From Succinivibrio dextrinosolvens (GTDB taxonomy: Bacteria; Pseudomonadota; Gammaproteobacteria; Enterobacterales; Succinivibrionaceae), in assembly GCF_011065405.1 (NCBI RefSeq), contig NZ_CP047056.1:186001-250000 (forward strand): DNA of 64,000 nucleotides, read 5' to 3'. The notes beneath the pieces are model-generated. The model was not told where the DNA came from. It searched no databases and was given only the letters and a program-made list of their open reading frames with translations. This document shows, piece after piece, positions 54,547-64,000 of this stretch. Position 1 is the first letter of the stretch; the number at the start of each line of letters is the position of its first letter. Position numbers and translations under genes: made by a program.

Positions 54547-56025
54547 TTAGCGGTCTTTTACTTCAAACCAGAACTGTTTCTCAAGACTGATAAACAGAGA
54601 CTCTACTGGTGCATTGTTCTTCTGTGTAGCTAAGCTTACCACGAAAATAACCAGTGATGAAATAATAAATCCAGGAACAAGTGAATATAAATCAAAGAAT
54701 TGACCTATTTCCCAAATAATAACGGTTGCAGCGCCAGCAATCATACCGCAGATAGCACCAGCAAGTGACATTTTCTTCCAGAATACAGAGATTAAAACTG
54801 CAGGACCGAAGGAAGCTCCAAAACCAGCCCAGGCATAGGAAACAAGTTTTAGAATACCGGAATTAGGATCAAGTGCAATAACATAGGCAACAGCTGCTAC
54901 AAGAAGAAGCATACCTCTTCCAACCCAGATAAGTTCTCCCTGAGAAGCATGCGGACGGATAAGTCTGCAGTAGAAATCAGCAGTCAGTGTAGTTGATGAA
55001 ACCAGAAGCTGACATGATAAAGTTGACATAACCGCAGCAAGAATAGCAGATAAAAGAATACCGGCGATCCATGGAGAAAACAGACACTGAGTAACAATAA
55101 TAAAGATCTGTTCTGGATTATTTACGGTAATCTCAGGATGTTTTGCGGCAAATGCAACACCGTAGTAACCAACCATAACCGCACCGGTAAGGCAGAAAAT
55201 CATCCAGCTGATACTGATTCTGCGAGCTCCGCCCATACCGCGAACAGAGGCTGCTGCCATAAAACGAACCAGAATATGAGGCTGTCCCATATAGCCAAGT
55301 CCCCAGCCGGCAAGAGAAATCATACCGATAACAGTTGTCCCCTTAAGCATATTAGCCATATCAGGGCCCTTCATAGCTACAAGTTCATTAGCTTGCTGAA
55401 AAGAACCAACATCATAGATAATGATAATCGGAGTAATGATCAAAGCAAAGATCATCAGAGTAGCCTGAACAGCATCAGTCCAGCTAACTGCCAGGAAACC
55501 GCCAATACATACATAAAGAATGGTTGATACAGCGCCAATCAGCAGAGCATTGTGATAATCAAGGCCGAAAGTCTGTTCAAAAAGTCTAGCGCCTGACACC
55601 ATTCCGGAGGCACAGTAAACCACAAAAAAAATCAGAATAATAAATGCTGAAACAATAGATGTTATACGCAGTCTGTCTTTAAATCTTGCTGCAAAATAAT
55701 CAGGAAGAGTCAGAGCATCAGATGCATTCTGAGTAAAGGAACGAAGTCTTGCTGCCACAAATTTCCAGTTACACCACTGACCTATAGTAAGACCGATAGC
55801 GATCCAGGCCTGTGACAAGCCGGCGACATATAAGGCACCAGGAAGTCCCATTAAAAGCCAGCCGGACATATCGGAAGCACCAGCAGACAAACCGGTAATA
55901 ACTTTACCTAAACTTCTGCCGCCAAGAACATAATCATTCAATGACGAGGTGGCGCGTGCAGCATAAATGCCAATAACAATCATGGCAAAAATATAAACGA
56001 TGAATGTTGTTGTAGTTGTAAACAT
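54547..56025 (-). CDS. putP: Sodium/proline symporter
   Basis: SSS-family Na+-coupled proline importer of 492 residues (E. coli 502) with about thirteen helices. Family marks: DYVLGGRSLGKVITGLSAGASDMSGWLLMG in part (Na+ site with the Ala-Ser-Asp), GWGLGYMGQPHILVRFMA and SYAWAGFGASFGP. The next gene follows 15 bp later. SD before the ATG is weak. Confidence 0.93.
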   Translation of the reverse strand: MFTTTTTFIVYIFAMIVIGIYAARATSSLNDYVLGGRSLGKVITGLSAGASDMSGWLLMGLPGALYVAGLSQAWIAIGLTIGQWCNWKFVAARLRSFTQNASDALTLPDYFAARFKDRLRITSIVSAFIILIFFVVYCASGMVSGARLFEQTFGLDYHNALLIGAVSTILYVCIGGFLAVSWTDAVQATLMIFALIITPIIIIYDVGSFQQANELVAMKGPDMANMLKGTTVIGMISLAGWGLGYMGQPHILVRFMAAASVRGMGGARRISISWMIFCLTGAVMVGYYGVAFAAKHPEITVNNPEQIFIIVTQCLFSPWIAGILLSAILAAVMSTLSCQLLVSSTTLTADFYCRLIRPHASQGELIWVGRGMLLLVAAVAYVIALDPNSGILKLVSYAWAGFGASFGPAVLISVFWKKMSLAGAICGMIAGAATVIIWEIGQFFDLYSLVPGFIISSLVIFVVSLATQKNNAPVESLFISLEKQFWFEVKDR

Positions 56026-56090
56026 GTTTTGCTCAAATTATTTTTGTTTAAAGATGGGCGTATTTTAGCAGAAACTCGCAGATTTATAAA

Positions 56091-56126
56091 GGAAAAACCA
56101 TGTGCGACAAAGAGGTGCACATGGTT
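56091..56126 (-). terminator. Terminator of nadE
   Basis: Perfect 10-bp stem AACCATGTGC/GCACATGGTT (56096-56126) followed on the minus strand by T5CC. Confidence 0.8.
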
Positions 56127-56147
56127 ATATATCAGCTGAATTTCACA

Positions 56148-57995
56148 CTAGTCCAGAGCTTTAAGAATTGACTTGAAACCATCGTTTAAGAGAGGGAATA
56201 CAAAACCGTTTTTCGCATTGAGATCTGATGACTCAATGTGGAAAGTGGTTGCACCGCGTTCACGCTTCCACTGGCTTACAGATAGCTTTCTGAAGTACTT
56301 AAGAACAAAGCCCTTCAGCTCTTCTCTGGTAAACTGAGTAAATTCGTTTTCAATGGTATCAAGAATCATCTTTGGCATCAGCAGGTTGTTCTGATGTAGA
56401 ACATGAATTCTATCCAGAACAACATATGGCATCAGATCACGCTCGTCTGTCTGATTTCCACCAGGACGCAACTCTGCGGTAGGAGCCTGAACACAGACCT
56501 TCATCATCTGAGGACACTCTAGCTTCAATCCCTTGTCATTTACCATCAGACCGTCTTTTGCAATATGCTCATTGATCTTCAGTACTCTACTCTTTGAAAT
56601 ATCACCAATCGGAGCTACACCGCCTGCGGTATCACCATCCATAGTGCAATAACCTACAGCATCCTCTGAGGCATTGCAGGTAGTAATCAGAAGCTTATTG
56701 TATCTGTTGGCAATCATCCAGATACCAGGTGCACGAGAACGGGCCTGAATGTTCTGAAGAGCAAGATCATCCTGTTCCCATGTCATAGGAGTATCAGAGA
56801 TTGAATTTACAATAGAAGTATACTCCTCAACAAGTTTCGCAATTGACCATTCATGGTGGTCAGCACCAAGGTCTGAGGATACTCCGGCAGCAGCTTCACG
56901 GGTTATACTTCCTGATACGATAGATCCCTGATATACAGTTGTTAAAAGATCAGGCATAACCTTCTTTTTTATATATGACTGAAGATCTTCACTTCCTGTA
57001 TATTTAGGAAGCTTAAAACCACAATGCTCTAGAAGACGACTGTATTTTTCAAAGCCAAGTTCTTCAATTGCGGCAAGCTGACCATAGCATACACATGTAG
57101 CACATAAAGCTGAATCAGCACCTCCAGACATTGACAAGGCAAAACCGTGAGAATAGGTCTTGAGCATCCAGTCAAACAAGCCCAGTCCTACAGCACGAAC
57201 AATGGTGTCATACTGAGATAATCGAGGTGTAATGCCATTTTTGACGGTAAAAAGATCTTCACGCTTGAATGACAGCAGATTTGAGCGGGCAACACATTCA
57301 CCTTTGTCTGCAATCATGCAAAGAGAGTCAAATACATCAGAACCGCTTTCACAGCCGGAAAGATTAGTTAAAAGAACAGGACACTTTAATGACAGACTCA
57401 GAGCCTTAACTTTAAGCTCTCTCTTATCTGCTGAATCAAGTTCAAAACGAGCAGCTTCAGGAATAATAAGAAGCTCGATATCCTGAAGATAATTAAGATC
57501 ACCCTCGTTAAAGAGAATACCAACGATTCCCTCAGATGTTTCTATGCAGTTGCACACACCATAGTGGTTTGTGCCAATGTTGAACATACACTCATCAGAG
57601 TATGGAGTTGAGAAGTTTCTTACTCTTGAATCCTTTGCATTATAAAAAGAATGTGCTGCGGAAATACCCAGAATAGCCCCTTTGCAAACCATGGCATAAC
57701 AGTCAAAAACCTTTCCGGTAGTATCAGCAAGAGGAAGACCAACACCTACGGTTATTCCTTCAGGGAGCTCATATTTAAGTTTTAAAAGACAGTTAACAGC
57801 CCCCTTTAGAAGCTCCTGATGCTCAAACATGTCTCCACAGCCATAGCCGGTAATACATAACTCAGGAAAAGCTAAAAGCTTAATGCCTTCTTTTTGTGAT
57901 TTTTCCGCAAGATCAAGAATTTTTTTTGTATTTATGTCTAAATCTAGTGGCGTTGTATTTACACGTGCAGCGCCAAAGCAAGTATAATTAAACAT
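56148..57995 (-). CDS. nadE: NAD+ synthetase with degenerate glutaminase domain
   Basis: Amidates nicotinate adenine dinucleotide to NAD. From ATG 57995 (SD AGAGGAT) it has 615 residues; an upstream ATG at 58097 would add 34 residues unlike the family. The N-terminal nitrilase-like domain (1-260) keeps the catalytic Glu (E45, FPELCITGYG). Where glutaminases have the Lys there is AAHSFYNA (112-119), and where they have the Cys (ICED-type) there is ILFNEGD (160-166), so both appear lost. The synthetase domain is intact with the P-loop SGGADS at 290-295 and GDTAGGVAPIGD. It may therefore depend on free ammonia. Confidence 0.85.
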   Translation of the reverse strand: MFNYTCFGAARVNTTPLDLDINTKKILDLAEKSQKEGIKLLAFPELCITGYGCGDMFEHQELLKGAVNCLLKLKYELPEGITVGVGLPLADTTGKVFDCYAMVCKGAILGISAAHSFYNAKDSRVRNFSTPYSDECMFNIGTNHYGVCNCIETSEGIVGILFNEGDLNYLQDIELLIIPEAARFELDSADKRELKVKALSLSLKCPVLLTNLSGCESGSDVFDSLCMIADKGECVARSNLLSFKREDLFTVKNGITPRLSQYDTIVRAVGLGLFDWMLKTYSHGFALSMSGGADSALCATCVCYGQLAAIEELGFEKYSRLLEHCGFKLPKYTGSEDLQSYIKKKVMPDLLTTVYQGSIVSGSITREAAAGVSSDLGADHHEWSIAKLVEEYTSIVNSISDTPMTWEQDDLALQNIQARSRAPGIWMIANRYNKLLITTCNASEDAVGYCTMDGDTAGGVAPIGDISKSRVLKINEHIAKDGLMVNDKGLKLECPQMMKVCVQAPTAELRPGGNQTDERDLMPYVVLDRIHVLHQNNLLMPKMILDTIENEFTQFTREELKGFVLKYFRKLSVSQWKRERGATTFHIESSDLNAKNGFVFPLLNDGFKSILKALD

Positions 57996-58102
57996 TACGG
58001 TATCCTCTATACGTTTATTGAGTGTAAAAATAACACATTTTTTAAGTTGTGGAGCATACTCGTCAAAAATGACGCATAAAAAAATAATATTGGGCAAAAA
58101 CC

Positions 58103-60178
58103 GTGATAAACAAACAATTCATTATTTCCAGAGGTAACTGTCATCATCTTGGTGCCACCATAGAGAAGAATGGAGTTAATTTTGCGTTCTGGAGTCCTTA
58201 TGCACAAGAAGTAGATCTGCTTTTATTTGACAATGTTAACGATGATTCACCTTATGTAGTCCACCTTTCAAGCAGAGTATTCAAATCAACCTATTACTGG
58301 CATGTTTTTGTACATGGAATCGGTGCAGGACAGATTTATGCTTACCGAGTCACGAAAGCTGTAGATGATTCAGACTCAGTTGCCATTGGCAAGGTTTTGA
58401 TTGATCCGTACGCAAAAAGAATTCTGTTTCCAGATCAGTACGATCGTTTCGCCATTGGAGATGAAAAGAGAATCTTCAGAAATTCACTGAAGTGTGCAGT
58501 TGTAGATATTGATGATTATGACTGGGGTATTGATTCTTATCCTAACCACTCACTAGAAAACACCATTATCTATGAGATGCATGTGAAAGGATTCACTGCT
58601 GACAAATCTTCTGGTCTTCCTGATAACATCAAAGGAACCTACAGAGGTCTTATAGAAAAAATCCCTTATCTGGTGGAACTGGGTATTACCACCGTTGAGC
58701 TGATGCCTATATATCAGTTTGATGAAAACGATGCCCGTCCAGGAATGAAAAACTACTGGGGCTACTCACCTATGGGCTTCTTTGCTCCTCATGACTGTTT
58801 CAGCTCTGATAAATCCATCATGGGACCATTAAATGAGTTCCGAGATATGGTTAAGGCACTCCACAAAAACGGTATAGAAGTTATTTTGGACGTTGTCTAC
58901 AATCATACCTCAGAGGGTGATGACAACGGACCTACTTACAGTTTTAAGGGGTTAGACAAGAACGGTTACTATATTGTCAAAGACGGCTATCACCAGAACT
59001 ACTCCGGCTGTGGAAATTCTCTTAACGCCAATCGTCCGATTGTAAGACGAATGATTATTGAATCGCTGGAATTCTGGCATCAGAAGATGCATGTTGACGG
59101 ATTCAGATTTGATCTTGCATCAATTCTTACCCGCGATAAAAACGGCATGCCAATGAATGACAACACTACCCTGCTGACAATTGATGCAGATTACCAGCTA
59201 GCAGAAGCAAAGCTTATTGCAGAGCCTTGGGATGCGGGTGGATTATATCAGTTAGGAGCAATATCCGGCAGTAAGTGGAGAGAATGGAACGGACAGTTCA
59301 GAGATGATGTTCGCTCCTTTATGAGAGGCGACTGTGGAAAAATTAAGAACTTTATTCTTCGTCTACTTGGCTCTCCTGATATTTACAATGAGCATGAGGT
59401 AGATCCACAGAAATCCATTAATTTTGTAACCTGTCATGATGGATTCACTCTCTATGATCTGGTCTGTTATTCAGAGAAACATAATTTTGATAACGGCGAA
59501 AACAATAACGACGGTAATAATGCAAATTATTCTGCAAATTATGGCTTTGAAGGTCCATCTGATGACAAGACTCTGAAGAAACTTAGACTTCGTCAGGCTA
59601 AAAACTTTATGGCTATTACCATGCTATCCTACGGCACACCAATGATCTGCATGGGAGATGAGGTTTTACGTTCTCAGAAAGGCAACAACAACGCCTATTG
59701 TCAGGATAATGAACTGAGCTACCTAAAATGGGAATATAACGAAGATCAGAAGAATATGCTGAGTTATACCCAGAGGATCATTGAATTAAGACGTCAGGGA
59801 CAGTTATCACCTCATGGCAACGACAACTATAACAACAAGCTGGATAATGCACTGAAGAATGCTAAGATTCAATGGCATGGCACCAAGCCTTTCCAGCCAG
59901 ACTGGTCTGATATGTCTCATTCTGTTGGTTTTCTTTTCCGCCACAAGACTGCAGATGTCTATGCCTATGTATACGTAAATGCCTTCTGGGAGGATTTAAC
60001 AATCGAATTACCTTCTGTACCGGGACATTTGCATAGAAACTGGTATCAGTATCTGAACACAGCACTTCAGAGTGGCAAGGAAGTTTCTAACTTCTATATG
60101 AGTCGACGTTACAGAGCTGGAGACAAAATAAAAGTAAAGAATCACAGTATTCTGATGCTGATCTGCCCTGCCACTTAA
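58103..60178 (+). CDS. glgX: Glycogen debranching enzyme GlgX-type
   Basis: Cytoplasmic isoamylase-type GH13_11 enzyme of 691 residues that removes alpha-1,6 branches from glycogen or limit dextrins. An N-terminal CBM48-like sandwich (VNFAFWSPYAQEVDLLLF) precedes the barrel. Catalytic motifs: GFRFDLAS (Asp), LIAEPWDAGG (Glu) and VTCHDGFTLYD (Asp). A run NDGNNANYSANYG is typical for the group. Translation starts with GTG at 58103, with only a weak SD; the family-like sequence RGNCHHLGAT begins ten codons in. It is divergent from nadE with 107 bp between, and no other glg gene is nearby. Confidence 0.92.
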   Translation: MINKQFIISRGNCHHLGATIEKNGVNFAFWSPYAQEVDLLLFDNVNDDSPYVVHLSSRVFKSTYYWHVFVHGIGAGQIYAYRVTKAVDDSDSVAIGKVLIDPYAKRILFPDQYDRFAIGDEKRIFRNSLKCAVVDIDDYDWGIDSYPNHSLENTIIYEMHVKGFTADKSSGLPDNIKGTYRGLIEKIPYLVELGITTVELMPIYQFDENDARPGMKNYWGYSPMGFFAPHDCFSSDKSIMGPLNEFRDMVKALHKNGIEVILDVVYNHTSEGDDNGPTYSFKGLDKNGYYIVKDGYHQNYSGCGNSLNANRPIVRRMIIESLEFWHQKMHVDGFRFDLASILTRDKNGMPMNDNTTLLTIDADYQLAEAKLIAEPWDAGGLYQLGAISGSKWREWNGQFRDDVRSFMRGDCGKIKNFILRLLGSPDIYNEHEVDPQKSINFVTCHDGFTLYDLVCYSEKHNFDNGENNNDGNNANYSANYGFEGPSDDKTLKKLRLRQAKNFMAITMLSYGTPMICMGDEVLRSQKGNNNAYCQDNELSYLKWEYNEDQKNMLSYTQRIIELRRQGQLSPHGNDNYNNKLDNALKNAKIQWHGTKPFQPDWSDMSHSVGFLFRHKTADVYAYVYVNAFWEDLTIELPSVPGHLHRNWYQYLNTALQSGKEVSNFYMSRRYRAGDKIKVKNHSILMLICPAT

Positions 60179-60192
60179 ATATACGACCTTTC

Positions 60193-60224
60193 AGCCCGAT
60201 TTTTCTGAACAATCGGGCTTTTTT
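60193..60224 (+). terminator. Terminator of glgX
   Basis: AGCCCGATT (60193-60201) and AATCGGGCT (60211-60219) stem followed by TTTTTTATTT. Confidence 0.9.
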
Positions 60225-60404
60225 ATTTCAAAACTTTTCTAATCAGTAAAAAAAACAAATTAAAGCTAGAATAAAATCCAAATATTCATACCTTTCTTAT
60301 AAGGTTAGGAATAAACTCCATATTATTGCAATAATTTGTACAAATATGGGATTAAGACAGAGGCGGGTGGAATTCTTGCTAGATATAGTTAAATCAGTAA
60401 ATTT

Positions 60405-60428
60405 TACCGTATGCAAAAGCATACGGTA
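60405..60428 (-). terminator. Hairpin after pflA
   Basis: Perfect 10-bp stem TACCGTATGC/GCATACGGTA with a four-A loop, directly behind the pflA stop on the minus strand. The following tract AAAATTT is a weak T run, so termination is probable but not certain. Confidence 0.6.
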
Positions 60429-60435
60429 CCAAAGT

Positions 60436-61173
60436 TTAATCTCTCTTTTCAGCCTTCAGAATCTTGCAGGCAGTCTGAATTGATTCATATGAAGGAGGCT
60501 CGACATCCTTTAACTTATATTCAATTCCCAGACTCTCATACTTATGAACACCAAGAGAATGGTATGGCAGAACCTCAACTTTCTTCACATTTGGGAGATG
60601 ATCAATAATCTTTCTTAGATTCTTAAGCTGATCTTCACTATCTGTAATACCGGGAAGAAGAACATGTCTGATCCATACTTCCTTATTCAGTTCATTTAAA
60701 TGCTTGGCACAGGCAAAAATATTTTCATTTCCTATTCCTGTAAGCTTCTTATGCTCAACAGTATTACTGTGTTTAAGATCAAGAAGAACCAGATCTGTGT
60801 ATTGCATCAGCTCATCGAAAATTTCGATATATTCAGGAGAGTTTCTATAAGGACCAGCAGAAGTATCAAGACAGGTATGAACTCCTTCAGCTTTTAATTT
60901 CTTAAATAATTCAGTAACAAAAGCAATCTGGGATAGAGCTTCACCACCGCTTACGGTAACACCTCCATCCTTGCCCCAGTAACTTCTGTAGCGCAATGCT
61001 TTTGTAACAACAGTGTCAACATCCATGCAGTCACCAACTTTCATTTTCCAGGTATCTGGATTGTGGCAATACAGACATCTTAAAGGACATCCCTGCATAA
61101 AAACGACAAATCTTACTCCGGGGCCATCGACAGAACCGAATGTTTCAAATGAATGGATATAGCCTTGAACCAT
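60436..61173 (-). CDS. pflA: Pyruvate formate-lyase-activating enzyme
   Basis: Radical SAM enzyme that installs the glycyl radical on PflB. It has 245 residues (E. coli 246). The cluster motif is CPLRCLYCHNPD (CX3CX2C), preceded by DGPGVRFVVFMQG. SAM-binding segment TVSGGEALSQ and later DLVLLDLKHSN are present. GGAG lies 8 nt before the ATG. It follows pflB by 86 bp containing hairpins that may lower its expression relative to pflB. Confidence 0.95.
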   Translation of the reverse strand: MVQGYIHSFETFGSVDGPGVRFVVFMQGCPLRCLYCHNPDTWKMKVGDCMDVDTVVTKALRYRSYWGKDGGVTVSGGEALSQIAFVTELFKKLKAEGVHTCLDTSAGPYRNSPEYIEIFDELMQYTDLVLLDLKHSNTVEHKKLTGIGNENIFACAKHLNELNKEVWIRHVLLPGITDSEDQLKNLRKIIDHLPNVKKVEVLPYHSLGVHKYESLGIEYKLKDVEPPSYESIQTACKILKAEKRD

Positions 61174-61191
61174 GAATAGAACTCCAAGAGT

Positions 61192-61235
61192 AAAAAAAAA
61201 GTATTTACGAATACAGAGGGCGCCATAAGGCGCCC
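61192..61235 (-). terminator. Hairpins between pflB and pflA (partial terminator)
   Basis: On the minus strand: a GC-rich perfect 7-bp stem GGGCGCC/GGCGCCC (61218-61235), then a weak stem GTATT/AATAC (61201-61214) followed by T9. This would act as an attenuator or 3' stabiliser giving more pflB than pflA mRNA. Confidence 0.65.
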
Positions 61236-61259
61236 CTTTTAACTTCAGCTAAACAAGAA

Positions 61260-63506
61260 TTACATAGCCTTATGGCAGGTTCTTGAAATAACGTCCATCT
61301 GCTGCTCACGGGTTAAGTCGATGAACTTAACAGCGTAGCCTGAAACACGGATGGTGAAGTTTGCATACTCAGGCTTCTCTGGGTGCTCCATAGCATCAAG
61401 AAGCTTCTCAGTACCGAATACGTTAACATTTAAGTGATGTGCACCCTTAGAGAAGTAACCATCTAAAACGTTAACCAGGTTATTTACACGCTCATTCTCA
61501 TTGTGACCTAAAGCATCAGGAGCAATAGTCTGAGTGTTTGAAATACCGTCTAATGCATACTCGTATGGAAGTTTAGCAACTGAGTTTAGAGATGCTAGAA
61601 GACCTGACTTCTCTGCACCGTATGATGGGTTTGCACCTGGAGATAAAGGCTCGCCAGCTTTACGTCCATCAGGTAGAGCACCGGTAGCCTTACCATAAAC
61701 AACGTTAGAAGTAATGGTTAGGATAGAGGTTGTAGGCTCTGAGTTACGATAGGTGTGGTGCTTCTTTAACTTGGTTAGGAAGTTCTTTAATAACCATACT
61801 GCAATCTCGTCAGCACGGTCATCATCGTTACCATAACGAGGGAAGTCACCTTCGATCTCGAAATCAATAGAGATGCCATCAGCATCACGTACTGGCTTAA
61901 CCTTAGCGTACTTGATTGCAGATAAAGAATCTACAACGTGTGAGAAACCAGCAATACCGGTAGCAAAAGTACGACGAACATCAGTATCGATTAAAGCCAT
62001 CTCTGCTGCTTCGTAGTAGTACTTGTCGTGCATGTACTGAATCAGGTTTAGAACATTTACATATAGGCTTGCTAACCACTCTAGAACGATATCATAGTTT
62101 GCCATAACCTCATCGTAGTCTAAATACTCTGAAGTGATCTTAGGTAACTTAGGACCAACCTGCATACGGGTCTTAACGTCGATACCGCCGTTCATTGCGT
62201 ATAGAAGAGCCTTAGCTAGGTTTGCACGTGCACCGAAGAACTGCATTTCCTTACCAGTCTGAGTTGCAGATACGCAGCAGCAGATTGAGTAATCATCGCC
62301 CCACTCAACACGCATTACGTCATCATTCTCATACTGGATTGATGAAGTATCTACAGAGATCTTAGCAGCATACTTGCGGAAGTTCTCTGGAAGCTTGCTG
62401 GTGTATAGAACAGTCAGATTAGGCTCTGGTGATGGGCCCATGTTTTCTAAGGTGTGTAGGAAACGGTAGTCTGACTTGGTAACCATGTGACGGCCGTCAA
62501 TACCAAAACCTGCAACCTCAAGAGTTGCCCATACAGGGTCGCCTGAGAACAGCTGCTGGTAAGAAGGAATACGAGCAAACTTAACCATACGTAGCTTCAT
62601 TACTAAGTGGTCAATCAGCTCCTGAGCCTCAGTCTCGGTCAGCTTGCCTTCCTGAATATCACGGTTGATGTAAATATCTAAGAAGGTTGAGATACGACCG
62701 ATTGACATAGCAGCACCATTCTGAGTCTTGATAGCAGCTAGGTAACCGAAGTATAACCACTGAACAGCTTCACGTGCGTTTGAAGCTGGCTGTGAAATGT
62801 CAAAGCCATAGCTCTGAGCCATAACCTTCATAGCCTTTAAAGCTTTGATCTGATCAGCTAACTCTTCACGCTGACGGATTACGTCGTCAACCATGATGCC
62901 GCAGCCGCAGTTCTTTAAATCAGCCTGCTTCTGCTCGATCAGGAAGTCGATACCGTAAAGGGCTACACGACGGTAGTCACCAACGATACGGCCACGACCG
63001 TAGGTATCTGGAAGACCAGTTAAGATCTTGTTCTTACGAGCAAGACGCATCTCTGGAGTATATGCATCATATACAGCCTGGTTGTGGGTCTTGTGATACT
63101 CGTTGAAAATCTGGTTGAATTTTGGATTTGGAGTATAACCGTTAGTGGTACATGCTTCCTGAGCCATCTTGATACCACCATAAGGCATGAAAGCACGCTT
63201 TAATGGCTTATCAGTCTGTAAACCAACAACTTTCTCTAAATCCTTGCTGTTCTCTGAGATGTAGCCAGGACCATAAGCGGTAATACCTGATACAATCTCG
63301 GTTTCCATATCAAGAACACCACCCTGAGCACGCTCCTGGTGCTGTAACTTCTGTAGTTCGCCCCATAGCTTATTGGTTGCATCGGTAGGACCAGCTAAGA
63401 ATGATGAATCACCATCATATGGTGTGTAGTTGTTCTGAATAAAATCTCTTACGTTAACATCAGAGATCCAGTGGGTTCCTTTGAAACCACGCCATTGCTC
63501 TTTCAT
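61260..63506 (-). CDS. pflB: Formate C-acetyltransferase (pyruvate formate-lyase)
   Basis: Cleaves pyruvate with CoA to acetyl-CoA and formate in anaerobic metabolism. It has 748 residues (E. coli 760). Active-site cysteines are within [20 protein letters not shown] and the glycyl-radical loop is RVSGYAVKF near the C-terminus. Three Cys in a row replace the usual two. SD AGGAG precedes the ATG. Leu codons are mainly CTA/TTA, as in rpsA, in line with very high expression. No focA formate channel lies upstream within the window. Confidence 0.97.
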   Translation of the reverse strand: MKEQWRGFKGTHWISDVNVRDFIQNNYTPYDGDSSFLAGPTDATNKLWGELQKLQHQERAQGGVLDMETEIVSGITAYGPGYISENSKDLEKVVGLQTDKPLKRAFMPYGGIKMAQEACTTNGYTPNPKFNQIFNEYHKTHNQAVYDAYTPEMRLARKNKILTGLPDTYGRGRIVGDYRRVALYGIDFLIEQKQADLKNCGCGIMVDDVIRQREELADQIKALKAMKVMAQSYGFDISQPASNAREAVQWLYFGYLAAIKTQNGAAMSIGRISTFLDIYINRDIQEGKLTETEAQELIDHLVMKLRMVKFARIPSYQQLFSGDPVWATLEVAGFGIDGRHMVTKSDYRFLHTLENMGPSPEPNLTVLYTSKLPENFRKYAAKISVDTSSIQYENDDVMRVEWGDDYSICCCVSATQTGKEMQFFGARANLAKALLYAMNGGIDVKTRMQVGPKLPKITSEYLDYDEVMANYDIVLEWLASLYVNVLNLIQYMHDKYYYEAAEMALIDTDVRRTFATGIAGFSHVVDSLSAIKYAKVKPVRDADGISIDFEIEGDFPRYGNDDDRADEIAVWLLKNFLTKLKKHHTYRNSEPTTSILTITSNVVYGKATGALPDGRKAGEPLSPGANPSYGAEKSGLLASLNSVAKLPYEYALDGISNTQTIAPDALGHNENERVNNLVNVLDGYFSKGAHHLNVNVFGTEKLLDAMEHPEKPEYANFTIRVSGYAVKFIDLTREQQMDVISRTCHKAM

Positions 63507-63868
63507 GATTACTCCTAAATATATTTAATGAGATCTGTTTCTTGCAGATCCCTATCTCTATTCAAGCAGTGAGCATTATATATTCATGATTTCAAAATTC
63601 AAACATTCAGTTAGACATGATTTAATGTGAAAGATATCTCAAAACAGGTTTGAAAGGCTTAATTACAGGGATTATAAGGAATTTAATTTTTTTTAATTTT
63701 TAAACTGAGTTTATTAACTCACTATAAACTTATTAAATGGGAAAAATAGAAAAAATTACAATGTGGTTTATTAAGTGCGAAAGCACAGCTGACTGAATTC
63801 AGACAAGTGTTTTAGGTAAAAATATCCTTAAAAAGGCTGATTCAGACAGTACTGTGCCGTAAATTAGA
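63507..63868. other. Upstream region of pflB
   Basis: About 360 bp between pflB and the partial gene at the right edge. A CRP-like site TGTGA-N6-TCTCA is at 63626-63641, 120 bp before pflB. I find no full FNR consensus. A CTGAATTCAG palindrome lies near 63793. Confidence 0.4.
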
Positions 63869-64000
63869 TTATTTTGTTAGTTTTTCAGCAATAACACCAT
63901 TCTCATAAAGATCAAGAAGATCTTTTAGCTCTCGTACTCTTTCCTTAAGCTCTGCTCCCCAGTCAGTATCAGCAACAAGTTTTCTTGGCTTATATTCTTC
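63869..64000 (-). CDS. 3' end of an unidentified gene
   Basis: A frame of 43 codons enters from the right edge and ends with TAA at 63869-63871. The visible protein end is helical and charged (WGAELKERVRELKDLLDLYE, then NGVIAEKLTK). It resembles the short C-terminal helices found in many proteins and does not permit a name. Confidence 0.6.
   Translation of the reverse strand, partial: EEYKPRKLVADTDWGAELKERVRELKDLLDLYENGVIAEKLTK

Noticed and set aside
56148-58097. Longer nadE start at 58097
   Set aside because: The extra 34 residues do not look like the family start, and a good SD stands before the ATG at 57995.
63507-63868. FNR site search before pflB
   Set aside because: No TTGAT-N4-ATCAA match found; only a CRP-like site was kept with low confidence.
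1-64000. CRISPR array or prophage
   Set aside because: No regularly spaced repeat series and no phage structural, integrase or lysis genes were seen.

Overview
The window reads as chromosomal DNA of an anaerobic, AT-rich gammaproteobacterium, most likely a member of the Succinivibrionaceae (Aeromonadales). This is inference from gene content, not from a database match. Typical gammaproteobacterial genes are present (tusE, cmk-rpsA, ihfB-lapA-lapB-pyrF, an H-NS protein, sixA, prmB-aroC, mfd, rlmJ). The metabolism looks fermentative and fumarate/succinate based: pyruvate formate-lyase with its activase, aspartate ammonia-lyase next to a Dcu C4-dicarboxylate carrier, and a class I fumarase. Starch use is supported by a periplasmic MalS-type amylase, a cytoplasmic neopullulanase-type enzyme and a GlgX-type debranching enzyme.

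Layout. 1-1.4 kb: a DDE transposase running off the left edge, with an iterated palindromic motif beside it. 1.6-5 kb: malS, tusE, tRNA-Ser and a secreted Cys-rich protein. 5.2-9.4 kb: aspA-dcu and a BASS-family transporter. 9.4-12.9 kb: ribA, cmk, rpsA. 13-17.7 kb: an epimerase-like gene and an operon of M20 amidohydrolase plus MetNIQ importer, which lies between rpsA and ihfB. 18.5-22.6 kb: ihfB-lapA-lapB-pyrF, hns, sixA and a small orphan. 22.65-25.43 kb: a complete 2407-bp IS1634-type element with 15-bp inverted ends, sitting between two identical 188-bp direct repeats. 25.4-34.2 kb: an AAA/PD-(D/E)XK protein, prmB-aroC, a membrane protein, fumarase and a neopullulanase. 34.2-41.7 kb: mfd, a membrane protein, a small protein and metG. 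41.9-47.1 kb: a large frameshifted orphan gene, an IS4-like remnant and a DUF4143-type AAA protein. 47.3-54.5 kb: a DMT exporter, a PAS-GGDEF-EAL protein, rlmJ, a small secreted protein, a degenerate EAL-HDOD protein and an orphan membrane protein. 54.5-60.2 kb: putP, nadE, glgX. 60.4-63.5 kb: pflA and pflB. The right edge holds the 3' end of an unidentified gene.

Strongest observations. (1) The IS element with 188-bp flanking duplications; IS1634 relatives are known for long, variable target duplications. Here the repeat carries the terminator of one neighbour and the promoter and ribosome-binding site of the other. (2) A leader with two nested perfect 10-bp helices in front of the amidohydrolase-MetNIQ operon, a candidate structured RNA that I cannot assign to a known class. 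(3) A fused NAD synthetase whose glutaminase domain appears to lack the catalytic Lys and Cys. (4) A single-base frameshift that splits a roughly 921-codon orphan gene. (5) A Leu codon bias towards CTA/TTA in highly expressed genes. No CRISPR array or prophage was seen.
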